From Nilaparvata lugens (lineage: Eukaryota > Arthropoda > Insecta > Hemiptera > Delphacidae): 64,000 bases of DNA. This document shows positions 24,501 through 34,300 of the stretch, piece by piece (within the stretch, counting starts at the first letter, position 1; every line of letters begins with the position of its first letter). Where the stretch lies: assembly GCF_014356525.2 (NCBI RefSeq), contig NC_052506.1:34935564-34999563 (forward strand), read 5' to 3'. Under the pieces are notes generated by a model that was given only the letters and a program-made list of their open reading frames with translations, searched no databases and was not told where the DNA came from. The position numbers and the translations under genes were made by a program.

Positions 24501-27500
24501 TTTTCTACTTATGTATGAATTATGTATTTTAATCTGTATTTTATCTGATTACAATGGGCTGGGCACATACTCAGAAGAGGAAAAGAGTCCAAGCTGAAAA
24601 AAGTTTCAACACCCAACACTCTAGGAAGAAGACCCCGTGGGAGACCCAGACAGAGTTGGTGGCAACAGGTTAAGACTGACATGGAGAGACTTGAAGCGAC
24701 AGAAAGAGATTCTGAGGAGCGAACTACATGGAGACAGTTTGTTGGTGCGGCCAAATGTCAACTTAGATATAGATTGCCCTGGGAGTAAGTAAGTAAGTAA
24801 GTAAGTAATCAGAATTATCACAACTTACACATATTTCAAAAGAGGAATAAGTTAAATGTGACTTACTGTTTTATATTTTTGGCAGATGTCTACGATTATT
24901 TGGGCCAGCAGGTCAATACCCTTCCGGTAAACGAGTCGACTGACGACAACAATAGTAACTGTAAAAAATTACAATATTATTTTTCAGTAAATAAGATTGG
25001 TTTATTCATATTGGAAATAAATTAAAGGAAAATAAACAATACTATGTCTTATTTTTATAAATGTTCACGGTCGAAGCCGATTTCAGCTGAATCAGTTTGG
25101 ACTTGGATGAATTATTTTTTCTTCGTTGCACTGGGATTAACTAGTTCTTTGATGTCCATGTCAGAAGTTGAATGAACTTCATGAAGTGACAGAGTACAAT
25201 TGAAATTCAATAAACATAAAAGTCTATTAATTCATGAGGCATGTTTTTGCCATTTTATTGATTATTATTGGGCTGGGAAGCCTACAAGTAATTGAGATAG
25301 GCTACGAGAATTCGAATGGAATCTCATTACAAATAATAATAATGTTATCAACAGAACAAAATAGATGCCACCATATGAATTCTAAGATCAATTAATAAGA
25401 GAATTCTTGAAAATTATGGAGGGATGTATAATCTATATAAGCGAAATGAACTGATTCATTCACTCACTTACACACTCATTCATTCATAATCAACAGAGCT
25501 AAAAATCTACTGGAACAAATACGTTCAAATTTGGCAGGTTTGTCCAGTTTGCCTTCTAGTTCTAGAGGCGCACTAAGAACAGATTTGAAAATATTTTCAA
25601 AGATACGCCAAAAATCTGTTTTCAAGCGATTTCTGCGTTTTCAAAAACTAATTGGCAAAAAAATATTTAAACTTGGTACAGAAGTTCAGCAAGGGTCTAG
25701 AAATTTTGTCTTAAGAGGACTTCAGAACTAGGCCAAAGTTACGCCCAAGATAGGCGGTTTAGTGCGTTTTCCTAGCGTTCCATGGCCTTATTTTTGCGTT
25801 TATCACATTTTTCAAGAACTAATTGAGAGAAAATGTTCAAATTTGGTACACAGGCTCAGCTGAGATATAAAAATATTGTCTTGGAAGAGTTCTGGAATAG
25901 CGTGTGAATTCCGCCAAAGATCGGCAGTTTTTGAGCGCTTTCCTGCGTTTTCTAGGTATTATGAAGAACTAATTGACAGATCATGTTTTAATTTGATAAA
26001 GAAGTTCAGCAAGGGTGTAAACATTTTGAGATGTGAGAACTTCAATAATTCGTCAAAGATACGCCCTGAATTGGCACTTTTCGAGCGTTTTTCTGTGTTT
26101 TCTCACTTTTTTCAATAATTGATAGAAAATATTCATTCAAATTTGGTACAAACGTTTAGCTGAGGTATAAAAATGTTGTATCAGAAGGATACTTTTTGAC
26201 GGAAGGAAGCAAGCTCAAATGAAAATGCAGGCGAGCGAAGCTAGCCTGCCGGCTAGTTTATATATAATGTCAAAATAAGATATATAATCTTGAGAAATCT
26301 GTTTTGGTTTCGGAATTATTTTTCATATTTACAAAGTGAGATACCGTATTTCAGTTGTTGGTAGTTCATTAGTAATACACATTACAGTTACAGTTACAGT
26401 ATGCGGGTGGGTGGAGGTAATTTCAGTTATGAAACAAATCACGATCGACATCAGTTTTTAGCATAAATGGTAAATTACAATATTATGTTATCTTACGATA
26501 TAATATGTATCTTGAAACAGAATTGATGTTTGTTTCATACTTGCATCTTTTTTGCGGTTTTCTGGCTGAGGAGTGAAGACGGTTGTGTCAACAGCATTTG
26601 GGATTACAGACACCCGCTCATGATTGACTCGAGCCCTCAGTACCGTGTTCTCTTTGCTGCAACGGCAGATAACACATCCACTTTTAAACTATCTCGAATC
26701 TCAATCGTCGATGACCACTATACATTTACAAAAAGACCTGAATTGAATTTATTCAGAAACCAAAATAGGACTAGGTTATACAACAAGGAAGAGCCACCTA
26801 ACAAAATGAGCATCGAATATGCAAGCATGAACAAAAATGTTGAGAATACTTCATACTTTGTACATTTTAGCACATAATACATATACAGCAATATTATAGA
26901 AGTTTCTCTGATTTTAGATAGTACTGTATAAGCTCAATTGAAAATTTGTAAATTAGTGAAGATATTCCTTTATTCATTCTTATATTATCTCATAACATGT
27001 ACTCATTAAAACGATTGGGAGAGAAAAACAGAAATGACATGGAGTTTGGAGCTACCAAAACCTATGCGGAATCGACGGAGCTCGTTTCAATTATAAATTA
27101 GAGGAACATCAGTATACTTTTTAGCTTATCAAACTAAGGTCTATCTTTTATACACGGAAGTGAAGTATTTCTAATTCCATACAAGGAGAGAATTGTTTAT
27201 ATAGTGGTCATATTATTGTGAGAATTTAATGTGTACTTACCCTATATGTGATACACATATACAGTGATTACAATCGGCTAACGAAAGTTCCAGCAGTTTG
27301 TTCGTGATTATCGCCGATGTATCAGCAAATCCAAAAAGGGAATGATCCGTGAAAATGGTCTGGAAAAACAAAACCGTTGAATTACTTTTATAAAAATATT
27401 CAATATTATTTTACAATAATACTCTTCTACAGTGTATTGTTAAAAAATTAAAACGGAGCATTGAATACAAAAGTAAAATTCAATTCATCATTGAAGTCGG

Positions 27501-29208
27501 AATAGATTGAAGAGGACGCATGTCAGTTAAAAGTGAGACTTGACATTTCTTGAAAAGGATATCTTGAATAAGCTGGATTGTTACTCTTATTAGTTAATAC
27601 TGATTTTCACACAAAAACACGTGACTATAGAACAATAGGAATTTCAAGAGTGAAATCAAAGTAAGGAATAATATTGCCATCTACATACTGAATTGAAGTT
27701 TGAGGCGTGCTTTAATGGTTCAATTGTTCAAAGAGGGTTGATATACTATATTATGAGACTAGTTACCTTGATGCCAAGCAGTCGAGCGATGATCGAAGCC
27801 TCGTGAGCCAACGCCGAGAAAGCCGAATGACCATGAACGATGGTTACTTGCTCTCTGAGGAACACGTAGCGAATCAGGGGCAGAGCACTGATGCAGGTTG
27901 GCAGTACGCACTGATTGTAGAATGTTTTCATCGGAAGATAATACACCTGGTCGAAATAAAGTGTTACTTTCTCATCAAAATACTGTATGGATTTATTCAT
28001 TTCTTTGAAAAAAATATCAATAAATAATTATTATTAAACGAAAATCCAGAGTTAAATGCTGCAAACCACCCAGAAGACTTCTGCAAATATTGACAACAGG
28101 GTTAACAGCTAGATGGAGAAATATCACTAATATACAGGAGTTTTCCCCACATAGAATAATTTCAACGGTGAGAGTGACATCTAATCAAATATTAATTTGT
28201 AGATTACGACGTTAAAAATAACTCTATCTGAATTGGGTAGGACAGGATAAATCAATGGAAGAACTAAGAAGAACTTGTAAGAGTCAAAACATGGTGGAGT
28301 GGCGAATTCAAATGTGTACTCACATAGTGAAGCAACAATAGTAGGGTAAAAAGGAAGCGGAGACATTTACATTCATAATATTTTCCATATAATATCATTA
28401 ATGTATTTTCAATATTCAGATACATTCTCTGATACCCATTACATTCTGTTTTAATCCTGAGGATAATGTAACTTCAAAATTTACCAGTAAGTAAAGTTAT
28501 TTAAGGCTAATAAATTTTCTCAAAATTGAAAGTTTAAATTACAGTATGTAACAAAAAGTTATATTCATCTAAATATTCTCGAATGTATGCTGGATTGTAA
28601 TTATTAGCTTTCTGTTTCCAAGCTGAGAAAAAAAAAATCCCAATGCAATATTCGAGTGTATTTCATACTGTTTAAAATTCAAAGTTGATAATCTGTATCC
28701 CAAAACTCTAAGTTGATAATCTGTATGTTTTGAAGTCATTTGTGGCTTACAAGGTGCAATTATATATGTTTATTTCTCATTCAGATTACAGGTTTGTGAA
28801 ACTGAAAAATAATGAGTCCATGGAAGGTGAATACTATTCTAGACTTTGTCATACAAAAAATACATTGTAATAAATTAATAATATTATCAGGAGTTGTATT
28901 CAATTGTCAGGCGTGCTCGGATTCATGTTTAAAGTTGAAACGTTATCAGTTAGTGCAAAAATTTTTGTGTGATTTCGTATTCAATCAACAACTAATAACC
29001 TTTTCAAAAAAAATGTGAGAAATTATAGTCGCATAAACATTAAGACCATACCTTGAGACCATTAGTCATATATCGAACTCCAATACGGTCCTCATAAGCA
29101 TGTGTCATGACAATAACTTTATGTCCTCTAAGAAGGAGACATTGTGATAGATTGAATATATGCTCCTCAACTCCACCCATGTTTGGGTAGAAGAAGTCGG
29201 ACACCATG
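18411..29208 (-). CDS. PIGA: PIGA: phosphatidylinositol GlcNAc-transferase catalytic subunit (9 exons visible)
   Basis: PIGA transfers GlcNAc from UDP-GlcNAc to phosphatidylinositol on the cytosolic face of the ER, the first step of GPI-anchor synthesis. Exons, 5' to 3' on the minus strand: 29208-29052, 27946-27767, 27359-27241, 26656-26541, 24958-24867, 23309-23104, 19738-19653, 19120-18937 and 18543-18411 (or 18435). Every intron phase matches at the joins. Hallmarks in order: [64 protein letters not shown], the glycosyltransferase family 4 EX7E motif in [16 protein letters not shown], then [14 protein letters not shown] and a C-terminal membrane helix. The first few codons lie on an unidentified exon upstream: exon 29208 enters in phase 2, as expected if it follows an Ile-Cys. 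An in-frame ATG at 29207 is a less likely start. Introns hold repeats of several classes. Confidence 0.95.
18937..19120 (-). CDS. PIGA: PIGA exon 8
   Basis: It encodes [15 protein letters not shown] through [14 protein letters not shown] to TAQLQR. This corresponds to the family segment that ends in a conserved WxNVAERTEKVYD-like stretch. Phase 1 entry, phase 2 exit with donor AG|GTGCTT. Confidence 0.93.
19653..19738 (-). CDS. PIGA: PIGA exon 7
   Basis: It encodes [20 protein letters not shown], continuing YLTEPNVP, the conserved nucleotide-sugar-binding half of the GT4 fold. It completes the Gly codon split at the end of exon 6 and leaves in phase 1 at a GTAAGT donor. Confidence 0.95.
20094..22985. 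mobile_element. Large foldback element in PIGA intron, interrupted by a LINE
   Basis: The left end starts GTCCATTCAAGGAAAGG after TA, like the element at 33262. The arms are complementary from about 20240 (TTTTTTGGTTTCTCGCATGA) to 22985, where the matching right arm is cut short. The left arm holds two tandem units of about 205 bp (20635-20817 and 20818-20942 onward), recognisable by CAATTGACAAAGGAATT. A LINE 3' end is inserted at 20943-21546. No transposase frame is present. Confidence 0.8.
20943..21546 (-). mobile_element. 5'-truncated LINE 3' end with target duplication
   Basis: GGGATG at 20937-20942 is repeated at 21547-21552. Between them, on the minus strand, is the end of a non-LTR retrotransposon: a C-terminal frame with [20 protein letters not shown] and [10 protein letters not shown] (stop near 21428), an AT-rich 3' untranslated region, and a terminal (AATC)n tail at 20945-20957. 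[12 protein letters not shown] motifs close many Jockey/CR1-like polyproteins. It is a recent insertion into the foldback. Confidence 0.85.
23104..23309 (-). CDS. PIGA: PIGA exon 6, GT4 catalytic motif
   Basis: It encodes [17 protein letters not shown] through [20 protein letters not shown] to ASCG. The two glutamates of [10 protein letters not shown] are spaced as the EX7E motif of GT4 glycosyltransferases. Phase 0 entry, phase 2 exit. Confidence 0.96.
23682..23872. mobile_element. Short inverted-repeat element (possible MITE)
   Basis: ACACACTCCTGTAAAC at 23682 and its exact reverse complement at 23857 bound 191 bp of AT-rich sequence in a PIGA intron. No target duplication is clear. Confidence 0.55.
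24555..24810 (+). pseudogene. LINE polyprotein C-terminus with GTAA tail
   Basis: The plus-strand frame reads [16 protein letters not shown], then [19 protein letters not shown] and [19 protein letters not shown] before TAA at 24786. This is the usual end of an insect non-LTR retrotransposon polyprotein. The copy ends in a (GTAA)n tail at 24784-24808, so it is a 5'-truncated insertion in a PIGA intron. It belongs to a different subfamily from 15483-15860. Confidence 0.82.
24867..24958 (-). CDS. PIGA: PIGA exon 5
   Basis: It encodes [20 protein letters not shown], then [10 protein letters not shown], the start of the C-terminal Rossmann domain. It completes the Ile codon left by exon 4 and ends in phase 0 at ACA|GTAAGT. 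Confidence 0.96.
25432..26256 (+). mobile_element. Non-autonomous Helitron, 825 bp
   Basis: The 5' end is A|TCTATATAAGCG and the 3' end is CTAG|T, as expected for Helitron insertion between A and T. A hairpin with stems GCAGGC (26227-26232) and GCCTGC (26244-26249) precedes the terminus by three bases. The interior is tandem repeats of about 155 bp, each opening with a TTCAAATTTGGTACA-like block (near 25527, 25665, 25837, 25988, 26138). There is no Rep/helicase frame. Confidence 0.75.
26541..26656 (-). CDS. PIGA: PIGA exon 4
   Basis: It encodes [20 protein letters not shown], continuing [18 protein letters not shown]. It receives two bases (GG) from exon 3 to form Gly and leaves in phase 1 at A|GTATGA. 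The plus-strand open frame over the same bases is a shadow. Confidence 0.95.
27241..27359 (-). CDS. PIGA: PIGA exon 3
   Basis: It encodes [20 protein letters not shown], then [19 protein letters not shown]. The [10 protein letters not shown] stretch is nearly invariant in PIGA. Donor GG|GTAAGT, phase 2. Confidence 0.96.
27767..27946 (-). CDS. PIGA: PIGA exon 2
   Basis: It encodes [17 protein letters not shown] through [20 protein letters not shown] to LLGIK. Phase 0 at both ends (180 bp). The [13 protein letters not shown] region matches the conserved I-H-S-H-S-S-F-S segment of the family. Confidence 0.95.
28030..28125. mobile_element. SINE-tail fragment
   Basis: This matches the shared body of the repeat at 38.0-38.6 kb: ATTATTAAACGAAAATCCA, then GAAGACTTCTGC and AATATTGACAACAGGGTTAA. 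It lacks the tRNA-like head. It sits in the PIGA intron between exons 1 and 2. Confidence 0.7.
29052..29208 (-). CDS. PIGA: PIGA first visible exon (N-terminal region)
   Basis: After acceptor GTTTGCAG the exon begins C ATG GTG and encodes [20 protein letters not shown], then [20 protein letters not shown] and YMTNGLK. Phase 2 entry implies a short upstream exon that supplies the usual start. Phase 0 exit at AAG|GTATGG. Confidence 0.94.
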
Positions 29209-29448
29209 CTGCAAACATACACAAATAGATGTCAAGGTATAAAAATGTATGTTTAAAAATTGAAATAGTATAAATAAACTACAGTGACAATAACATGACA
29301 AGACCGAGCAAAACAGTACTTAGTGAACTTTTATGGTACTTGATTGGTAAATAATACAAATAGTTATGTACTCGAAAAACTAAATTGAAATTTATGATAT
29401 ATTATTTGTAAGGTAACGGGGAAAATATGAATGAAGAGTAAAAGACTA

Positions 29449-29702
29449 AGGGTATTATGATCACAATAGATGAGTGCATGTACAAGGCCACGTCAGATCA
29501 TGCATTAGCCGAAAAACAAAATCTGGAAAGAGCCATTAAAAAACGTTGTGACTTGTCCATAGCTGTTCACACTGAACGCAACCAACAAATGCATCTATTT
29601 ATATTTCCATTCGCGTGCACTCTTTCCAGATTTTTTTCTCTCACCTGCGCGCTTGGTCATGCGTGAAATTACACATATACACATCCAAAGTGATCATACC
29701 CT
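29449..29702. mobile_element. Foldback MITE, 254 bp
   Basis: The ends are AGGGTATTATGATCACA and, inverted, AGGGTATGATCACTTTG. A second complementary pair inside is AAAATCTGGAAAGAGC (near 29517) and GCACTCTTTCCAGATTTTTT (near 29616). Open frames inside are short and unrelated to known proteins. It lies between PIGA and RpL39. Confidence 0.7.
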
Positions 29703-30088
29703 AAGTTATGGAAAATTTAACACGATATTAAACATACTCTATTTTTGTCAAACAGGTCTACTCCATAAGATGTCGCTAAACCTAATGCCAAGTCCGCAAT
29801 TGGCCCAGACTGGTAAGATTGGCCACGTGGATCTTGCCATCAACACTGCGTGCACAATCAAGGCCAGTGGTAACCAACTGTGAAGGAGCGCCGCATTAAA
29901 AATAGCAAATTGAAAATAGAGTTGAAAATTGAAAATATTTAGTAGAAGTGACACAATAAGAAAGTTACGCATAAAAAATACAGAAAATCAACTAAAAATT
30001 CTTAACTCAATTACACAGTACACCGAAAAACCAGCAAGGCAGATGACAAAACAGAAAACAGCACAAATTCGTTGATTAGTATGGTTTG

Positions 30089-30177
30089 CCAGCCCTGGCC
30101 TTCTTTGGCCCAGCCTACGCTGGGCTTGACTCCGTTTGGAATAAAACGGAGCAGTGGCCAACAAAGGCCAGCGCTGG
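30089..30177. repeat. GC-rich hairpin, 89 bp
   Basis: CCAGCCCTGGCCTTCTTTGG pairs with the far arm GGCCAACAAAGGCCAGCGCTGG, read in two pieces. An inner pair, CTCCGTTT and AAACGGAG, extends it. It stands out from the AT-rich surroundings of the PIGA-RpL39 intergenic region and may be a repeat fragment. Confidence 0.6.
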
Positions 30178-31199
30178 AAAACCACCTCTCTTCACATAGG
30201 CGCTGTCCTGCGTTGGGCTGATAGGTAGGTTGGGCTAATATGCATAAGGTAGTCACAAACCTAGCTACGTGTAGCTAGGAATACGTCTTTGAAATACATC
30301 TCACAATATTAAAAGCTCCACTAAAATGGTGTGAACGGGACAGCGTGCAGTGTTGCATAGCGTGGATTTAACATTGAGATATAAAACGGCAAATTCTTTC
30401 AAAGGCGTACGGTATTTCTAGTTATGTGTCGCTAGGTGTGTGATTTCCTGAAAAGGTATAAAAAATAGAAACAACAACTGTTACTCTACTCCCTGACCTA
30501 AAATCAGGTGCAAATTTTATATCAAATTTTTGAAGAGACTGACAAGTTTTAAACTACTACCAATGTAGTAAGAATTAAAACTTTTCAAGGAATGGTAGAA
30601 AACCAAAACTAACAAAAGTTTGTTGTTATTTCAGAATATAATAATGACAACAATTATGCTGACCATATTTTATGTCGCATGGTGGAAAAAGCTGAACGTT
30701 ACTATTTTCTGCCATTTTTGGTGGATGATAAAATTATTTCCATACTAACAGGAAATAAGATCCCAAAATAACAGTTGAATTAGTCCTCCTCAAATCCAGT
30801 TATAAGATTGATTCAATTGAAATTATTGATTTAAGAAACCTATTATTGTATTTGAACATAATATAAAAGTAAAAAAAACTCTGTTTAAACAAATTCAATC
30901 ACTTCAATTGAAAAAAAAACTAATTTGATTGAAAAATTGATAAAACACAACTTTGACACTGACAGCTAACATAACCTATATTAATACTCTTTGATCTTGA
31001 TATCTTTTCAACGCCATCTTGATTGAAATTCAAAAATAAAATCAAGGATTCGAATTATCACTATTGACAATATTCCTCTTCTTGGATATATATTGGATTT
31101 TGTTTTTTTTCATCCTTCAAATTTCTGATTCAAAAATAATCAATTATTCCACAATGAGAAAAAATACTGCCTTATGCCTTCATGATTATATTTTTGGAC

Positions 31200-31306
31200 C
31201 TGCCATTCTTCTACATCCGTTTCGTATTCCTCATTTCCTCGATCCTCCTTCCGGCAACTATCCTTCATTTCGTTTCATTCTGTAGCTGTGCTTGCGGAGC
31301 TGCATA
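31200..31306 (+). promoter_or_regulatory. RpL39 leader with pyrimidine tracts
   Basis: The 100 bases before the RpL39 ATG are rich in C/T runs (TTCCTCATTTCCTCGATCCT, CTTCC, TTCATTTCG). Ribosomal-protein mRNAs in animals begin with a 5' terminal oligopyrimidine tract, so the start site probably lies in one of these runs. The exact position cannot be read from sequence alone. Confidence 0.35.
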
Positions 31307-31309
31307 ATG
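31307..31309 (+). CDS. RpL39: RpL39 exon 1 (start codon only)
   Basis: ATG sits immediately before donor GTAGGT. A coding exon that contributes only the initiator Met is common in this gene. Confidence 0.93.
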
Positions 31310-34300
31310 GTAGGTATTATTTCATCCGTTGTCATCCCATTTTATAATATTCATCTTTCACACGTTTACCAGTTAAATAACATATTTTTTTTGATTTTTT
31401 TCAGTCGGCGCATAAGACATTTAAAATCAAGCAGAAGCTTGCCAAGAAATTGAAGCAAAATCGGCCGATTCCACAATGGGTGAGAATGCGCACTGGAAAT
31501 ACCATTAGGTAAGATTTCTATTTATCTATTATTCACTTCTCTAAACTTACTATTTAACAACCTAATACTTTTTATTTGTCAATTATTTTATAGTTTCTGG
31601 GTCTTATTATTTGTACTGTTTATCTAACTAACCTCAATTCTAAGTTTCGCCATGCATTTCTATATTTTAGTAGTCCATATTGTAAACTATAATGTTTCTA
31701 TCAAATTTAATTAGAATTTTTGACAGTGATCCAATTAAAAATCACACTCGGTTTGTCTGCAACTTTAGGCTCTGGCCACTAACTGTTGGACATACATTTA
31801 TACATAAATTGTTTTGTCACCACAGCTTACTTTTTTGAGGTTAAGTTTTGTATCTCTGTTTTTTCCTTGCTGCTCTATTGAATGAACTGCCCTCTGAGGT
31901 TGAATAATTTTTGTACTACTTAAATTATCCAATGGTTTATGTACCGTCATTGGTTGTTTATTTTATGTTTGAAGCCACTCGCTGATTCCAAAACATTCAT
32001 GATGAACATGATTGTGTGTGCCATGTAAAACATGCATACTTATCATGCATGAAATTACTCTTAGTAGCCTCAAGTAGTAATTACTTATTGGTTTTTTTAA
32101 ATCTTTACTCCCAGTAATTATAATACTCTACATTAAATTTTATTAAAGTAATGTGCTATTTTCAAATTAAACTTAGGTATTATTATTAAAAAAATCATTG
32201 TTTTTTCTTTTTAGAATGGGATTAAAATAAAATTAGTTTTGATTTAACATTTGTAAGCATTGTTCTGCCGCATCGGATATAAATTGGGTTAATATTGATG
32301 TAATACAGTTCTTTCTACATTAGTAGCATGTTTGGGCACATTTCATTATTTGGTGTCCTTACAGAATTAAAAATATTGAATGTCGCACAGTTTTTAGATC
32401 TTAACAGATGTGTTGTTTGATATTTTGCCCACATGATTCTTTGTTCTGTATTGCATGGTTTGTACCCATATTAAGATATTTTTAATGCATATTTTCCCAC
32501 CTCTCATATTTTCTCTTGGAAAGTAGTTTCAGAAATAAATTTGATTTTTTTTTTCAATAAAAACACATATTTCTATTGTTAAAACGCTTTTTTTGTTAGT
32601 TTATATAATTTATTTTGTTTTTATTCTATTTTACTCTTGTTCTATTCTCAGCTTGCTGTTATTTTAAATCTAATTTTTAAATTAAGAATGTTGTAATGAT
32701 TCTGGGAGAAGTGATATTCAAAAGAATTAAATTTCATTTTAAACATCGACCCTGAAACTTTTTCAGCAATACTGGGATATCGGGTTTGATATTCTACATC
32801 CAATTCTGAGGTTAAATATAAATTTGAGTAAGTTGGAATTTTACACGATTTGGCAACACTGTAATTTCTTCGGAAATTACCTACCAAGTCACAACTTATC
32901 TTATACAGATCAGAGGTTTATACTACGGACCACATATTTCGGTCGTGTTTTCACCTGTTTAGAACTCACTACAAGACCAGTTATTGGGTTGACTATACAG
33001 TTATTTTGTTCAGCAACGAGTACCTAAAATTGCGTTGATTATAATAGGGTTGCCAGTCAGTTCACCAGATTCTGGCGTCTGGCTGGTGTTTACTCGGGTC
33101 GCCAGCCCGGCAGCCAATCCTGAAATCTCAGTGTGCTCTAAATACAGCTGCTAATAATGTATAGTTTCGAATTGTCGCCTCACAGTACTTTGTGATTACA
33201 AATTCTTGTTGAAAAACAACCGTGACTAGTCTAATTTTTCTATTTGATATATCACTAGGTAGTCCAGTCAAAGAAAGGTTATAGAGGGAAATCTTTGAAG
33301 ACAATTTTTGACCCCGCAGATCTTTATAGGGTAGTAAGGAGGTAAACATATCAAAAGTCCCCACCCCTACCCCCTGTGCTTAGGTTCAAAGGTACCATTT
33401 TATGGTTTCTCGCATATAACTAGAAAACTATGTATCTTACGGACATGATTGTTATATACAAAATTAAAGCTTACATAATTTCCTACAATATTCTATTTCT
33501 ATACCTTCCCTAGTTTTCGAGATATCCGGTATTGAAGGTGTGAAATTTTTGAAAAACAAGTTTGCTTCCAATTTTTTGTCAATTTTTGCTCTTACAACTT
33601 TAAAAAAAAATGATGGAAAAATCCTTGCTGACTATGAACACATAGAGCATTGAATTCTCTTCAATTTGATGTATTATTTCACACTTTTACAATTTTCCCT
33701 GCACCTATTGCAGCAGCTTTAGTGTTGATTGTGAAATCTCCATTTTTGCAACAATAGACCAATTGGCAGAGGAATTTGGAGTGAATGTTTTAAACACAAT
33801 TTTTGACTTTGCAGTTTCGTTAAGACTAGTTAGGAGAAGAACATATCAAAAGTCCCCATTCCTAACTCATGTGCTAAGGGGATGAGGGTGGTTTAAATGT
33901 TGCATTTCTCAGCGTTTTTCTCCTACGCTCATATCTTGAGAACAATACGTTCAACCGAAATAACTAACAATTCAAAAATGATGCTTGATAAATTCTCTAC
34001 ACTTTTTGTTCGCTGGAATTTTGTGATATTCCAAACAGTTACCAAGATATTCGCTCTTGAAGGTGTGTAATTGTTAAAATGACAGGTTTTTATGCAATTT
34101 TTTGCTCTTTCATGGCTCATAACTCTCTAACAATGCATCATAATAACTGATGCTTATCACAGGTTTGTAAAGCATTGACTTTTCTTTGATATGCTATATT
34201 ATTTCACTATTCCAAGTTTTCCTTTCATTGTTATAGCAGCTTCAATGTAGGGGGTGAAATTTTCATGGCTGCAACAATTGAGCGTTTGACAATGACGTTG

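Noticed and set aside
24509..24821. Minus-strand frames of 66 and 81 codons
   Set aside because: They are antisense to the LINE C-terminus at 24555-24788.
26530..26877. 115-codon plus-strand frame
   Set aside because: It overlaps PIGA exon 4 on the opposite strand, whose frame, phases and motifs are clear; the rest of the plus frame is intron.
30011..30256. 81-codon minus-strand frame between PIGA and RpL39
   Set aside because: It reads through the GC-rich hairpin at 30089-30177 in two frames and has no recognisable protein features; a by-product of the repeat.
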